A stretch of DNA of 64,000 nt from Kushneria marisflavi. Lineage in GTDB: Bacteria > Pseudomonadota > Gammaproteobacteria > Pseudomonadales > Halomonadaceae. The DNA lies in NCBI RefSeq assembly GCF_002157205.1, contig NZ_CP021358.1, positions 2,480,001 to 2,544,000 of the forward strand, in the 5' to 3' direction. The notes beneath the pieces were generated by a model. It did not search any database. It was not told the origin of the DNA and was given only the letters and a program-made list of their open reading frames with translations. Every line of letters begins with the position of its first letter. Within the stretch, counting starts at the first letter, position 1. The position numbers and the translations under genes are program-made. Positions 56,083 through 64,000 of the stretch are shown one piece after another.

Positions 56083-56418
56083 ATGGAAGAAGTAGCTGCT
56101 AAATTGCGCGGCGCTCGCCTGTCCGCCCAGAAGGCTCGTTTGGTGGCAGATCAGGTGCGGGGCAAGCCGGTCGCAGAAGCACTGAATATCCTGGCATTTT
56201 CGCCCAAAAAGGCGGCTGTGCTGGTGAGAAAGGTACTGCAATCCGCTATCGCCAACGCGGAAGAAAATAACGGCATGGACATCGACGAGCTTCGCGTCTC
56301 GACCATCTGTGTCGATGAGGGCATGACGCTCAAGCGTATTCTGCCGCGTGCCAAGGGCCGTGCGGATCGCATCATGAAGCGTACCTGCCATATCACCGTC
56401 AAGGTAGCCGAGAAGTAG
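56083..56418 (+). CDS. rplV: 50S ribosomal protein L22
   Basis: L22 contacts all 23S domains and has a hairpin reaching into the exit tunnel. 111 aa with [29 protein letters not shown] and the tunnel loop [24 protein letters not shown]; erythromycin-associated residues look wild type. Confidence 0.98.
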   Translation: MEEVAAKLRGARLSAQKARLVADQVRGKPVAEALNILAFSPKKAAVLVRKVLQSAIANAEENNGMDIDELRVSTICVDEGMTLKRILPRAKGRADRIMKRTCHITVKVAEK

Positions 56419-56429
56419 GAGTCGACCAG

Positions 56430-57131
56430 ATGGGTCAAAAAGTCAATCCAGTCGGTATTCGTCTCGGGATCGTCAAGGACCACACTTCCGTGTGGTACGC
56501 CGAGCGCGGTGCTTATGCCGACAAGCTTAATAACGATCTCGAAGTTCGCAGTTTTCTGTCCGAGCGTCTGAAAAGCGCTTCTGTCAGTAAAATTCACATT
56601 GAGCGTCCGGCCAACAACGCCCGTATTACCATCCATACCGCACGTCCGGGTATCGTGATCGGCAAGAAGGGTGAAGATGTCGAGCGTCTGCGTCGCGACC
56701 TGACCAATCTGATGGGCGTGCCTGTGCACGTTAACATCGAGGAAGTTCGCAAGCCTGAACTCGACGCTGCGCTGGTGGCGCAGAATGTCGCCGGTCAGCT
56801 TGAGCGTCGCGTCATGTTCCGTCGTGCCATGAAGCGGGCGGTACAAAACGCCATGCGTCTGGGCGCCAAGGGTATCCGGATTCAGCTTTCCGGTCGTCTT
56901 GGTGGTGCAGAGATCGCGCGTACGGAATGGTATCGCGAAGGCCGTGTTCCCCTTCACACCCTGCGTGCCGATATCGATTACTCGATTTACGAGGCGCACA
57001 CCACTTACGGTGTCATCGGTGTCAAGGTGTGGATCTTCAAGGGCGAAATTCTTGGTGGGATCGAAGAAGTCCGTGCGAAGCAGAATAATTCGCAGACTGG
57101 CGCTCCCGGCAAGAAGAAAGGTTCCAAGTAA
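56430..57131 (+). CDS. rpsC: 30S ribosomal protein S3
   Basis: S3 lines the mRNA entry channel with helicase-like activity. 233 aa, starting [18 protein letters not shown], with the KH domain [18 protein letters not shown] near residue 75 and the C-terminal domain through [11 protein letters not shown]. Confidence 0.98.
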   Translation: MGQKVNPVGIRLGIVKDHTSVWYAERGAYADKLNNDLEVRSFLSERLKSASVSKIHIERPANNARITIHTARPGIVIGKKGEDVERLRRDLTNLMGVPVHVNIEEVRKPELDAALVAQNVAGQLERRVMFRRAMKRAVQNAMRLGAKGIRIQLSGRLGGAEIARTEWYREGRVPLHTLRADIDYSIYEAHTTYGVIGVKVWIFKGEILGGIEEVRAKQNNSQTGAPGKKKGSK

Positions 57132-57142
57132 GGGGATAGTCG

Positions 57143-57556
57143 ATGTTACAGCCCAAGCGTACCAAATTCCGCAAGCAGCAAAAGGGCCGCAACCGCGGTC
57201 TGGCGCATCGCGGTAGTAGCGTGAGCTTCGGTGAGTACGGCCTCAAGGCGACCGGCCGTGGTCGTATCACTGCTCGTCAGATTGAAGCCGGCCGTCGTGC
57301 TATCACGCGTCATGTTAAACGTGGTGGCAAGATCTGGATCCGTGTGTTCCCGGATAAGCCGATTTCCGAAAAGCCGCTCGAAGTCCGTATGGGTAAGGGC
57401 AAGGGTTCCGTCGAGTACTGGGTCGCTCAGATTCAGCCCGGCAAGGTTCTCTATGAAATTGAAGGCGTATCGGAAGAGATGGCGCGTGAAGCGTTTAGTC
57501 TCGCGGCTCAGAAGATGCCCGTTGCCACTACCTTTGTGAAACGGACGGTAATGTAA
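57143..57556 (+). CDS. rplP: 50S ribosomal protein L16
   Basis: L16 helps position the A-site tRNA. 137 aa, starting [19 protein letters not shown], with [36 protein letters not shown]. The stop shares a base with the rpmC start (TAATG). Confidence 0.98.
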   Translation: MLQPKRTKFRKQQKGRNRGLAHRGSSVSFGEYGLKATGRGRITARQIEAGRRAITRHVKRGGKIWIRVFPDKPISEKPLEVRMGKGKGSVEYWVAQIQPGKVLYEIEGVSEEMAREAFSLAAQKMPVATTFVKRTVM

Positions 57557-57744
57557 TGAAAGCTCAGGAACTTCGTGACAAGTCGACCGAAGCGCTCAAT
57601 GAGCAGCTGTTCGAACTGCTGCGCGAGCAATTCAACCTGCGGATGCAGAAGGCTACCGGTCAGTTGAGCCAGAACCATCTGCTCAAACAGGTTCGCCGCG
57701 ACATCGCGCGCGTGAAGACTGTGCTCAACGAGAAGGTGGACTGA
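57556..57744 (+). CDS. rpmC: 50S ribosomal protein L29
   Basis: L29 is a small two-helix protein at the tunnel exit beside L23. 62 aa, [41 protein letters not shown], coupled to rplP by one base and one base before rpsQ. Confidence 0.97.
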   Translation: MKAQELRDKSTEALNEQLFELLREQFNLRMQKATGQLSQNHLLKQVRRDIARVKTVLNEKVD

Positions 57745-57745
57745 A

Positions 57746-58012
57746 ATGGCCGAAGAACAGGCAAAGCAAGCACGCAGGCTCACCGGTCGTGTGGTGAGTG
57801 ATCGGATGGAAAAATCGATCGTTGTCATGATCGAGCGTCGTGAGCGCCATCCGATTTACGGTAAGTACATGAAGCGCTCCACCAAACTGCATGCGCACGA
57901 CGAAACCAATCAGGCCCACATCGGCGATCTGGTTTCCATCGAAGAGTGTCGGCCGCTTTCAAAGAAAAAGGCATGGACTCTGGTTGAAGTCGTCGAGCAG
58001 GCCAGAGGGTAA
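57746..58012 (+). CDS. rpsQ: 30S ribosomal protein S17
   Basis: S17 is an early 16S-binding OB-fold protein. 88 aa with [42 protein letters not shown]. Last gene of the S10 operon; 46 bases before rplN. Confidence 0.97.
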   Translation: MAEEQAKQARRLTGRVVSDRMEKSIVVMIERRERHPIYGKYMKRSTKLHAHDETNQAHIGDLVSIEECRPLSKKKAWTLVEVVEQARG

Positions 58013-58058
58013 GGCATCTGCCTAAACCCGTGCATCAGTTCAGGTTTGGAGAAAACCG

Positions 58059-58430
58059 ATGATTCAAACGCAAACAATGCTGGATGTCGCTGACAACAGC
58101 GGAGCGCGCAGGGTCCAGTGCATCAAGGTCCTTGGTGGCTCTCACCGCCGTTACGCCCGTGTTGGCGACATCATCAAGGTCACGGTCAAGGAAGCGATTC
58201 CGCGTGGCCGTGTCAAAAAGGGTCAGGTGCTCAAGGCCGTTGTAGTACGCACACGCAGCGGAATTCGCCGTCCGGATGGTTCTCTTATCCGCTTCGATGG
58301 CAATGCGGCGGTTTTATTGAACAACGCCAACGAGCAGCCGGTAGGCACTCGTATTTTCGGGCCGGTAACCCGCGAACTTCGTACCGAGAAGTTCATGCGG
58401 ATTATCTCCCTGGCGCCCGAAGTGCTGTAA
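58059..58430 (+). CDS. rplN: 50S ribosomal protein L14
   Basis: L14 forms an intersubunit bridge. 123 aa, [33 protein letters not shown], ending in [19 protein letters not shown]. First gene of the spc operon. Confidence 0.98.
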   Translation: MIQTQTMLDVADNSGARRVQCIKVLGGSHRRYARVGDIIKVTVKEAIPRGRVKKGQVLKAVVVRTRSGIRRPDGSLIRFDGNAAVLLNNANEQPVGTRIFGPVTRELRTEKFMRIISLAPEVL

Positions 58431-58446
58431 GGAGCGAGGCGGAATT

Positions 58447-58764
58447 ATGCGCAAGATCAAACGTGATGATGAAGTCGTCGTCATCGCCGGCAAGGACAAG
58501 GGCAAGCGCGGTACCGTCAAGCGGGTTCTGCAGGACGGGCGCTACGTGGTTTCAGGTGTGAACATGATCAAGCGTCACACCAAGCCCAACCCGATGGCCG
58601 GCAATCAAGGGGGTATCGTTGAGCGTGAGGCTCCGATCCACGGTTCTAACGTTGCTATCTTCAATACGGAGACCGGCAGGGCGGATCGGGTCGGCTTTCA
58701 GATGAATGACGACGGTACCAAGATCCGTATCTTCAGGTCGACGCAAAAGCAGATCGACGCCTAA
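58447..58764 (+). CDS. rplX: 50S ribosomal protein L24
   Basis: L24 starts large-subunit assembly through its KOW motif ([24 protein letters not shown] at the N-terminus). 105 aa, with the conserved [13 protein letters not shown] segment. It lies 16 bases after rplN and 18 before rplE. Confidence 0.98.
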   Translation: MRKIKRDDEVVVIAGKDKGKRGTVKRVLQDGRYVVSGVNMIKRHTKPNPMAGNQGGIVEREAPIHGSNVAIFNTETGRADRVGFQMNDDGTKIRIFRSTQKQIDA

Positions 58765-58782
58765 CGCGATTCGGGTGGCAAC

Positions 58783-59322
58783 ATGGCGAACTTGAAAGAG
58801 CAGTACAAAGACGAGGTGATGGCCAAGCTCACAGAGCAGTTTGGCTACGCCAACGTAATGCAGGTGCCCCGGATCACCAAGGTGACCCTGAATATGGGCG
58901 TCGGTGATGCGACCAGCGACAAGAAGCTGATCGATAATGCCGTGGCTGATCTGGAAAAGCTTTCCGGCCAGAAGCCAATCGTAACTCTGGCTCGCAAGTC
59001 AGTTGCGGGCTTCAAGGTACGTGAAGGCTGGCCGATCGGTACCAAGGTGACCCTGCGCAGCGAGCGTATGTGGGACTTCCTTGACCGGCTGGTAAACATC
59101 GCGATTCCGCGTATTCGTGACTTCCGTGGCCTCAATGCGAAATCATTTGATGGTCGTGGGAACTACTCGATGGGTGTGCGTGAACAGATCATCTTCCCCG
59201 AGATCGAATACGACAAGGTTGACCGTGTTCGCGGGCTGGATATCACCATCACGACGTCTGCCGGCACCGACGAAGAAGCTCGTGCACTCCTGAGTGCGCT
59301 GAACTTCCCCTTCCGGAAATAA
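58783..59322 (+). CDS. rplE: 50S ribosomal protein L5
   Basis: L5 binds 5S rRNA and contacts P-site tRNA. 179 aa, with [20 protein letters not shown] N-region, [27 protein letters not shown] and [20 protein letters not shown]. Confidence 0.98.
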   Translation: MANLKEQYKDEVMAKLTEQFGYANVMQVPRITKVTLNMGVGDATSDKKLIDNAVADLEKLSGQKPIVTLARKSVAGFKVREGWPIGTKVTLRSERMWDFLDRLVNIAIPRIRDFRGLNAKSFDGRGNYSMGVREQIIFPEIEYDKVDRVRGLDITITTSAGTDEEARALLSALNFPFRK

Positions 59323-59332
59323 AGGTGTAATC

Positions 59333-59638
59333 ATGGCAAAGAAAAGCATGGTTGAGCGCGAGCGCAAGCGCGCCGAGCTGGTAGACAAGTATGCAGCCCG
59401 TCGTGCAGAGCTCAAGGCGATCATCAGCAACGTCAACAGTTCGGACGAAGAGCGCTTCGATGCGCAGCTGCAGCTGCAGAAACTGCCGCGTGATTCGAGC
59501 CCGGTGCGCCAGCGCAATCGCTGCCGCGTCACCGGCCGTCCGCACGGCTATTACAACAAGTTCGGACTTGGGCGCAACAAACTGCGCGAAGCGGCCATGC
59601 GCGGTGACGTGCCGGGCCTGACCAAGTCCAGCTGGTAA
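59333..59638 (+). CDS. rpsN: 30S ribosomal protein S14 (zinc-free form)
   Basis: S14 is an essential head protein. 101 aa in the long, zinc-free form: there is no CxxC pair. It has [27 protein letters not shown] and [33 protein letters not shown]. Confidence 0.97.
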   Translation: MAKKSMVERERKRAELVDKYAARRAELKAIISNVNSSDEERFDAQLQLQKLPRDSSPVRQRNRCRVTGRPHGYYNKFGLGRNKLREAAMRGDVPGLTKSSW

Positions 59639-59658
59639 TCGCATCAGGAGCGTTATCG

Positions 59659-60051
59659 ATGAGCATGCAGGATACACTCGCGGATATGCTGACTCGTATC
59701 CGTAATGCGCAGATGGCGACCAAGGAGACGGTGACCATGCCGTCTTCCAAGATCAAGGTCGAAGTCGCGCGTGTTTTGAAAGAAGAAGGTTACATTGCCG
59801 ACTTCTCCGTTGAAGGCGACGTCAAGGTTGACCTGACGATTGTCCTCAAGTACTTCGAAGGCAAGCCGGTCATCGAGCACATTCAGCGTGTATCGAAGCC
59901 TTCCCTTCGCAGCTACAAGGGCAAGGATGAGCTGCCGCGCGTAGCAGACGGTCTGGGAGTGGCCATTGTGTCCACCTCCAGAGGTGTCATGACCGATCGT
60001 GCGGCGCGCCAGGCAGGCGTCGGCGGTGAAGTCATCTGCACCGTATTCTAG
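59659..60051 (+). CDS. rpsH: 30S ribosomal protein S8
   Basis: S8 organises the central 16S domain and in E. coli represses the spc operon. 130 aa, starting [25 protein letters not shown] and ending [11 protein letters not shown]. Confidence 0.98.
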   Translation: MSMQDTLADMLTRIRNAQMATKETVTMPSSKIKVEVARVLKEEGYIADFSVEGDVKVDLTIVLKYFEGKPVIEHIQRVSKPSLRSYKGKDELPRVADGLGVAIVSTSRGVMTDRAARQAGVGGEVICTVF

Positions 60052-60060
60052 GAGTCTATG

Positions 60061-60591
60061 ATGTCCAGGATTGCAAAATACCCGGTTAAGCTGCCCAGCG
60101 GTGTGGAAGTCACGCTCGAGGAAGGCAGGCTGACCGTCCGGGGCGGTCAGGGGCAGCTGGAAATGAACGTTCACAACGATGTTGTGATTGGTCAGCAGGA
60201 AGACCAGCTGACGTTCGAACCCAGCGCTTCAGCCAAGAATTGGGCCATGGCCGGTACTACCCGCGCTCTGGTCAACAATATGGTCGTTGGTGTTACTGAA
60301 GGCTTTACCCGTTCGCTGGAAATTACCGGCGTAGGTTATCGTGCTCAGGCCAACGGTCAGACACTCAACCTGACACTTGGTTTCTCTCACCCGATCGATT
60401 ACAAGGTGCCTGAAGGCGTGGTTGTTGAAACGCCCAAAAACACCACGATCGTTCTCAAGAGCGCTGACAAGCAGCGTCTTGGTCAGGTGGCTGCCGAGAT
60501 TCGTTCGTTCCGTCCGCCGGAGCCCTACAAGGGCAAGGGTGTTCGTTACAGCGATGAACGCATCCTTCGTAAAGAAGCCAAGAAGAAATAG
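60061..60591 (+). CDS. rplF: 50S ribosomal protein L6
   Basis: L6 lies near the factor-binding site. Two adjacent ATGs (60058 and 60061) are possible; the second gives MSRIAKYPV, the family start, with GGAG at a better distance, 176 aa. Conserved ALVNNMVVGVTEGFTRSLEITGVGYRA and RRPEPYKGKGVRY-like (PPEPYKGKGVRYSDE) segments are present. Confidence 0.97.
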   Translation: MSRIAKYPVKLPSGVEVTLEEGRLTVRGGQGQLEMNVHNDVVIGQQEDQLTFEPSASAKNWAMAGTTRALVNNMVVGVTEGFTRSLEITGVGYRAQANGQTLNLTLGFSHPIDYKVPEGVVVETPKNTTIVLKSADKQRLGQVAAEIRSFRPPEPYKGKGVRYSDERILRKEAKKK

Positions 60592-60600
60592 GGCAGGGTT

Positions 60601-60951
60601 ATGAACGCGAAGAAAGAAGCTCGTCTCCGTCGTGCCCGCCGCACGCGCGCCAAGATCCGCGAACTTGGTATCAATCGTCTGAGTGTCAATCGCACACCGC
60701 GTCACATGTACGCTCAGATTATTTCCGCAGACGGTGGCCAGGTACTGGTCAGCGCCTCCACGCTCGACAAGTCGCTGCGTGAAGATGCGACCGGCAATGC
60801 CGACGCCGCTGCTCGCGTTGGTACTCTGCTGGCCGAGCGCGCAAAGGAAGCGGGAATTACTGAAGTTGCCTTTGACCGTTCCGGGTTCAGGTACCATGGT
60901 CGGGTCAAGGCCCTCGCTGATGCCGCGCGCGAAGGCGGCCTGCAATTCTAA
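60601..60951 (+). CDS. rplR: 50S ribosomal protein L18
   Basis: L18 binds 5S rRNA and links it to 23S. 116 aa with [24 protein letters not shown] core ([14 protein letters not shown]) and the C-terminal [26 protein letters not shown]. Confidence 0.98.
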   Translation: MNAKKEARLRRARRTRAKIRELGINRLSVNRTPRHMYAQIISADGGQVLVSASTLDKSLREDATGNADAAARVGTLLAERAKEAGITEVAFDRSGFRYHGRVKALADAAREGGLQF

Positions 60952-60962
60952 AGGGTTCAACG

Positions 60963-61466
60963 ATGGCGAATAACGAACAGAGGGGCAACGGCGATCTGCA
61001 GGAAAAGCTTGTTCAGATCAACCGTGTTGCCAAAGTGGTCAAGGGTGGCCGTATTTTCGGTTTCACCGCTCTGACCGTCGTAGGCGATGGCAATGGTCGT
61101 ATCGGTTTTGGCCGTGGCAAGGCGCGTGAAGTGCCGGTCGCGATCCAGAAGGCGATGGATCAGGCTCATCGCAACATGATCAAGGTCGAGCTGCGCGGTA
61201 ACACGCTGCAGTATCCGGTACGTGCCAACCATGGCGCTTCCAAGGTCTTCATGCAGCCTGCTTCTGAAGGTACCGGTATCATCGCAGGTGGTGCGATGCG
61301 TTCGGTACTGGAACTGGCCGGTGTACATGACGTTCTGGCCAAGTGCTATGGCTCGACCAATCCGGTCAACGTCGTGCGCGCAACCGTCAAGGGCCTCGCT
61401 TCCATGCGTTCTCCCGAGGACGTTGCGGCAAAGCGTGGCCTGTCCGTCGAAGCGATTACGGGGTAA
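60963..61466 (+). CDS. rpsE: 30S ribosomal protein S5
   Basis: S5 acts in decoding accuracy at the mRNA entry channel. 167 aa with [39 protein letters not shown] and the spectinomycin loop near residue 20-30 apparently wild type. Confidence 0.98.
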   Translation: MANNEQRGNGDLQEKLVQINRVAKVVKGGRIFGFTALTVVGDGNGRIGFGRGKAREVPVAIQKAMDQAHRNMIKVELRGNTLQYPVRANHGASKVFMQPASEGTGIIAGGAMRSVLELAGVHDVLAKCYGSTNPVNVVRATVKGLASMRSPEDVAAKRGLSVEAITG

Positions 61467-61471
61467 GCGCC

Positions 61472-61657
61472 ATGTCAGCCACAATCAGGGTTACTCAGGT
61501 ACGCAGCACGATCGGCGTACTTGAAAAGCACAAGGCCACCATGCGCGGGCTGGGTCTTCGTCGTATCAACCATACGGTTGAACTTGAAGACACACCTGCC
61601 GTTCGTGGCATGATCAACAAGGTCAACTACCTCGTTCGCGTTGAAGGAGCTCAGTAA
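61472..61657 (+). CDS. rpmD: 50S ribosomal protein L30
   Basis: 61-aa L30, starting at ATG 61472 ([15 protein letters not shown]) and ending [13 protein letters not shown]. The frame opens 43 codons upstream inside rpsE and that part is not used. The stop shares one base with rplO. Confidence 0.97.
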   Translation: MSATIRVTQVRSTIGVLEKHKATMRGLGLRRINHTVELEDTPAVRGMINKVNYLVRVEGAQ

Positions 61658-62097
61658 TGACCATGAAACTGAATAGCCTGAGCCCGGCACCGGGTGCCAA
61701 GCACGCTGAAAAGCGTGTTGGTCGCGGTATCGGTTCCGGCCTGGGCAAGACCGCTGGTCGCGGTCACAAGGGTCAGACCTCTCGTAGCGGCGGCTCCATC
61801 AAGCCGGGTTTCGAAGGTGGTCAGATGCCGCTTCAGCGTCGTCTGCCCAAATTCGGCTTTACGTCCGCCAAGTCACTGGTCAGCGAAGAAGTTCGTCTTA
61901 ACGACCTGGCCAATGTCGAAGGCGACGTTGCGGATCTGGCAAGCCTGAAAAAGGCCAACGTACTGAAAAATGCCACGCGTTTTGCCAAGGTTGTGCTGTC
62001 TGGCACCCTCGATCGCGCCATTACCGTACGTGGTCTGAAAGTCACCAAGGGTGCACGGGCTGCCATTGAAGCCGCCGGTGGCAAGGTAGAGGACTAA
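61657..62097 (+). CDS. rplO: 50S ribosomal protein L15
   Basis: L15 is a late-assembly large-subunit protein. 146 aa, [15 protein letters not shown] then [25 protein letters not shown] and [18 protein letters not shown] 61657 overlaps the rpmD stop; ATG 61663 is the alternative. It abuts secY. Confidence 0.97.
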   Translation: MTMKLNSLSPAPGAKHAEKRVGRGIGSGLGKTAGRGHKGQTSRSGGSIKPGFEGGQMPLQRRLPKFGFTSAKSLVSEEVRLNDLANVEGDVADLASLKKANVLKNATRFAKVVLSGTLDRAITVRGLKVTKGARAAIEAAGGKVED

Positions 62098-63432
62098 ATG
62101 GCAAAGTCAGGAAAAGTACCGGCTAACATGCAAAGCGGTCTGGGCGAGCTATGGGCTCGCCTACGGTTCGTTTTTATCGCAATCGTGGTGTATCGCATCG
62201 GTGCCCACATTCCAGTCCCCGGTATCGATCCTGACCAGCTCACTGCCTTGTTCAGAGAAAATCAGGGCACCATTCTGAGCATGTTCAACATGTTCTCGGG
62301 TGGTGCCCTGCAGCGCATGAGTATTTTTGCACTGGGCATCATGCCCTATATTTCTGCATCAATTATCATGCAGCTTCTGACCGTGGTTTCGCCGCAGCTT
62401 GAACAGCTGAAGAAGGAAGGCGAGGCCGGCCGTCGAAAGATCAGCCAGTACACTCGCTACGGCACGGTGTTGCTGGCATTGATCCAGGCGATCGGCATGT
62501 CAGTAGGGCTTGTCAGTAACGGGGTCGCTTACAGCGCCGATTTCAGCTTCTACTTTACGGCAGTCACCACGTTTGTGGCTGGTGCCGTATTCCTGATGTG
62601 GCTGGGTGAGCAGATTACCGAGAAAGGGATCGGCAATGGTATTTCGCTGATCATCTTTGCCGGTATTGTTGCCGGTTTGCCCGGTGCGCTCGGGCAGTCA
62701 TTCGAACTGGCGCGCAATGATGGTGCCTGGAATGTACTGCCGCTGCTGGCACTCGGTGTACTGGGTATTGCAACGGTCGCCTTTGTGGTTTTCATCGAGC
62801 GTGGACAGCGCCGTATTACGGTCAACTATCCGCGTCGACAGGTCGGCAACAAGATGTATGCCGGCCAGAGCAGTTATCTGCCGATGAAGGTCAACATGGC
62901 CGGCGTTATTCCGCCCATTTTTGCTTCGAGCATTCTGCTTTTCCCGGCATCGCTGGGACAGTGGTTTGGTCAGGGCGAAAACATGGGGTGGCTGACGACC
63001 ATTTCCCAGGCTCTCGGGCCGGGTCAGCCGTTGTATATTCTGCTGTTTGCCACTGCCGTTGTTTTCTTCTGTTTTTTCTACACCGCTCTGGTTTTCAACC
63101 CGAAGGATGTAGCAGATAATCTGAAGAAATCGGGAGCATTCCTGCCGGGCATTCGCCCCGGCGAGCAGACTTCGCGTTATATCGACAAGGTCATGACGCG
63201 TCTTACGTTGTTTGGCGCTCTCTACATTACCCTGGTTTCCCTCATGCCCCAGTTCCTCATGGTGGCATGGCAGGTGCCCTTCTACTTTGGCGGCACTTCG
63301 CTGCTGATCGTGGTGGTGGTGGTCATGGATTTCATGGCGCAGGTTCAGTCTCATCTGATGTCCAGTCAGTATGAGTCCGTAATGAAGAAGTCAAACCTCA
63401 AGGGGTATGGCAGCGGCGGTGTAATGCGCTGA
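62098..63432 (+). CDS. secY: preprotein translocase subunit SecY
   Basis: SecY forms the protein-conducting channel in the inner membrane. 444 aa, ten membrane helices, with [16 protein letters not shown] near the N-terminus (plug region after it), [26 protein letters not shown] and the cytosolic loops [17 protein letters not shown] and [20 protein letters not shown] that contact SecA and the ribosome. It follows rplO with no gap. rpmJ does not follow. Confidence 0.98.
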   Translation: MAKSGKVPANMQSGLGELWARLRFVFIAIVVYRIGAHIPVPGIDPDQLTALFRENQGTILSMFNMFSGGALQRMSIFALGIMPYISASIIMQLLTVVSPQLEQLKKEGEAGRRKISQYTRYGTVLLALIQAIGMSVGLVSNGVAYSADFSFYFTAVTTFVAGAVFLMWLGEQITEKGIGNGISLIIFAGIVAGLPGALGQSFELARNDGAWNVLPLLALGVLGIATVAFVVFIERGQRRITVNYPRRQVGNKMYAGQSSYLPMKVNMAGVIPPIFASSILLFPASLGQWFGQGENMGWLTTISQALGPGQPLYILLFATAVVFFCFFYTALVFNPKDVADNLKKSGAFLPGIRPGEQTSRYIDKVMTRLTLFGALYITLVSLMPQFLMVAWQVPFYFGGTSLLIVVVVVMDFMAQVQSHLMSSQYESVMKKSNLKGYGSGGVMR

Positions 63433-63444
63433 CATCTCCCGGTG

Positions 63445-63472
63445 ATGGCAGGTCGTTGTTCAGGCCTGCCAT
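63445..63472 (+). terminator. hairpin after secY
   Basis: ATGGCAGG pairs with CCTGCCAT around a 12-nt loop, 12 bases past the secY stop. There is no T-run, so it may only be an mRNA-end structure or weak attenuator. Confidence 0.4.
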
Positions 63473-63586
63473 TTGCCACTCAGGCCGCACGGTCTGATCA
63501 TGCCGTCATACAGTTTCACTGTGATTGCGGTAAGGGCGGGAAGCTTGAGCTTCACTGCCAAAGAGACAGGTTGTAATGCATACCCC

Positions 63587-63622
63587 TTGCCAAGAGTTAT
63601 CAGGGGAGATATGCTATTGCGC
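63587..63622 (+). promoter_or_regulatory. candidate alpha operon promoter
   Basis: TTGCCA (63587-63592) and TATGCT (63610-63615) with a 17-base spacer, about 50 bases before rpsM. It suggests that rpsM onward can be transcribed separately from secY. Confidence 0.55.
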
Positions 63623-63671
63623 CTTTTACAGACGATTAACCGAGCAAGCCGCTCAAATTCGGAGAAAGCTG

Positions 63672-64000
63672 ATGGCCCGTATTGCAGGCGTCAATATCCC
63701 GGACAACAAGCATGCGGCGATCTCGCTGACCTACATCTACGGTATTGGTCGCACCCGCGCTAAGGAAATCTGTGCGCAGGTGGGTATCGCACCCGACGTC
63801 AAGGTTGGAGATATCTCCGCCGAGAAACTCGACGAAGTGCGTACTGCAGTTGGCCAATATGCCGTGGAAGGTGACCTTCGCCGTGAGATTACGCTGAATA
63901 TCAAGCGTCTCATGGATCTGGGTTGCTACCGTGGTCTGCGCCATCGTCGCAGTCTTCCGATGCGCGGGCAGCGCACGAAGACGAATGCGCGTACCCGCAA
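63672..64000 (+). CDS. rpsM: 30S ribosomal protein S13, N-terminal part
   Basis: S13 is in the 30S head and contacts P-site tRNA and the large subunit. The frame runs from ATG 63672 ([19 protein letters not shown]) off the window end after about 109 codons, through [29 protein letters not shown], so only the last few codons are missing. First gene of the alpha operon (rpsM-rpsK-rpsD-rpoA-rplQ expected beyond the window). Confidence 0.96.
   Translation, partial: MARIAGVNIPDNKHAAISLTYIYGIGRTRAKEICAQVGIAPDVKVGDISAEKLDEVRTAVGQYAVEGDLRREITLNIKRLMDLGCYRGLRHRRSLPMRGQRTKTNARTR

Overview
The window (about 58-60% GC by eye) is a chromosomal segment of a gammaproteobacterium, most likely Halomonadaceae (Halomonas/Kushneria-type). 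The basis is the 16S rRNA, the MetX-MetW pair, Pseudomonas/Halomonas-type synteny (dksA-gluQ-pcnB-folK-panB-panC; yggS divergent from pilT; tyrS followed by an rRNA operon) and strongly gammaproteobacterial ribosomal proteins. The genus is an inference.

Layout. 1-2.6 kb: end of rpsO, then pnp. 2.6-8.8 kb (mostly minus strand): dksA-gluQ, an 870-base gap, then pcnB-folK-panB-panC and a GNAT gene. The gap holds a strong candidate for a CrcZ-like Hfq/Crc sponge RNA: sigma-54 promoter, eight A-rich CA-type clusters and an intrinsic terminator, in the place crcZ has in Pseudomonas but with cbrAB absent. 9.0-16.5 kb: sfsA, a hotdog thioesterase, yggS-proC-yggT-metX-metW, pilT and anmK. 16.6-18.1 kb: tyrS, then a roughly 145-nt candidate CsrA-sequestering (Rsm/CsrB-class) RNA with seven GGA triplets, several presented in hairpin loops. 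18.2-23.8 kb: a complete rRNA operon (two promoters, boxA, 16S, tRNA-Ile, tRNA-Ala, 23S, 5S, terminator). A truncated hisC remnant follows, then a YajR-like MFS transporter.

26.3-33.7 kb is a respiratory block: cyoABCDE (heme-copper quinol oxidase plus heme O synthase) followed directly by a bd-type quinol oxidase (cioAB-like). 33.8-35.7 kb: birA-coaX. 35.8-36.2 kb: tRNAs Tyr, Gly, Thr and Trp, without the tufB that often sits in this cluster. 36.3 kb to the end is the transcription/translation supercluster: secE-nusG-rplKAJL-rpoBC-rpsLG-fusA-tuf-S10-spc-secY and the start of the alpha operon (rpsM), with rpmJ missing between secY and rpsM.

The genes divide into RNA processing and translation (pnp, pcnB, rRNA/tRNA, ribosomal proteins, RNA polymerase), coenzyme synthesis (panBC, coaX, folK, birA), amino acid synthesis (metXW, proC), stress response (dksA) and aerobic respiration (cyo, cio). 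The most novel content is non-coding: two apparent protein-sponge sRNAs, one for Hfq/Crc and one for CsrA, about 11 kb apart.
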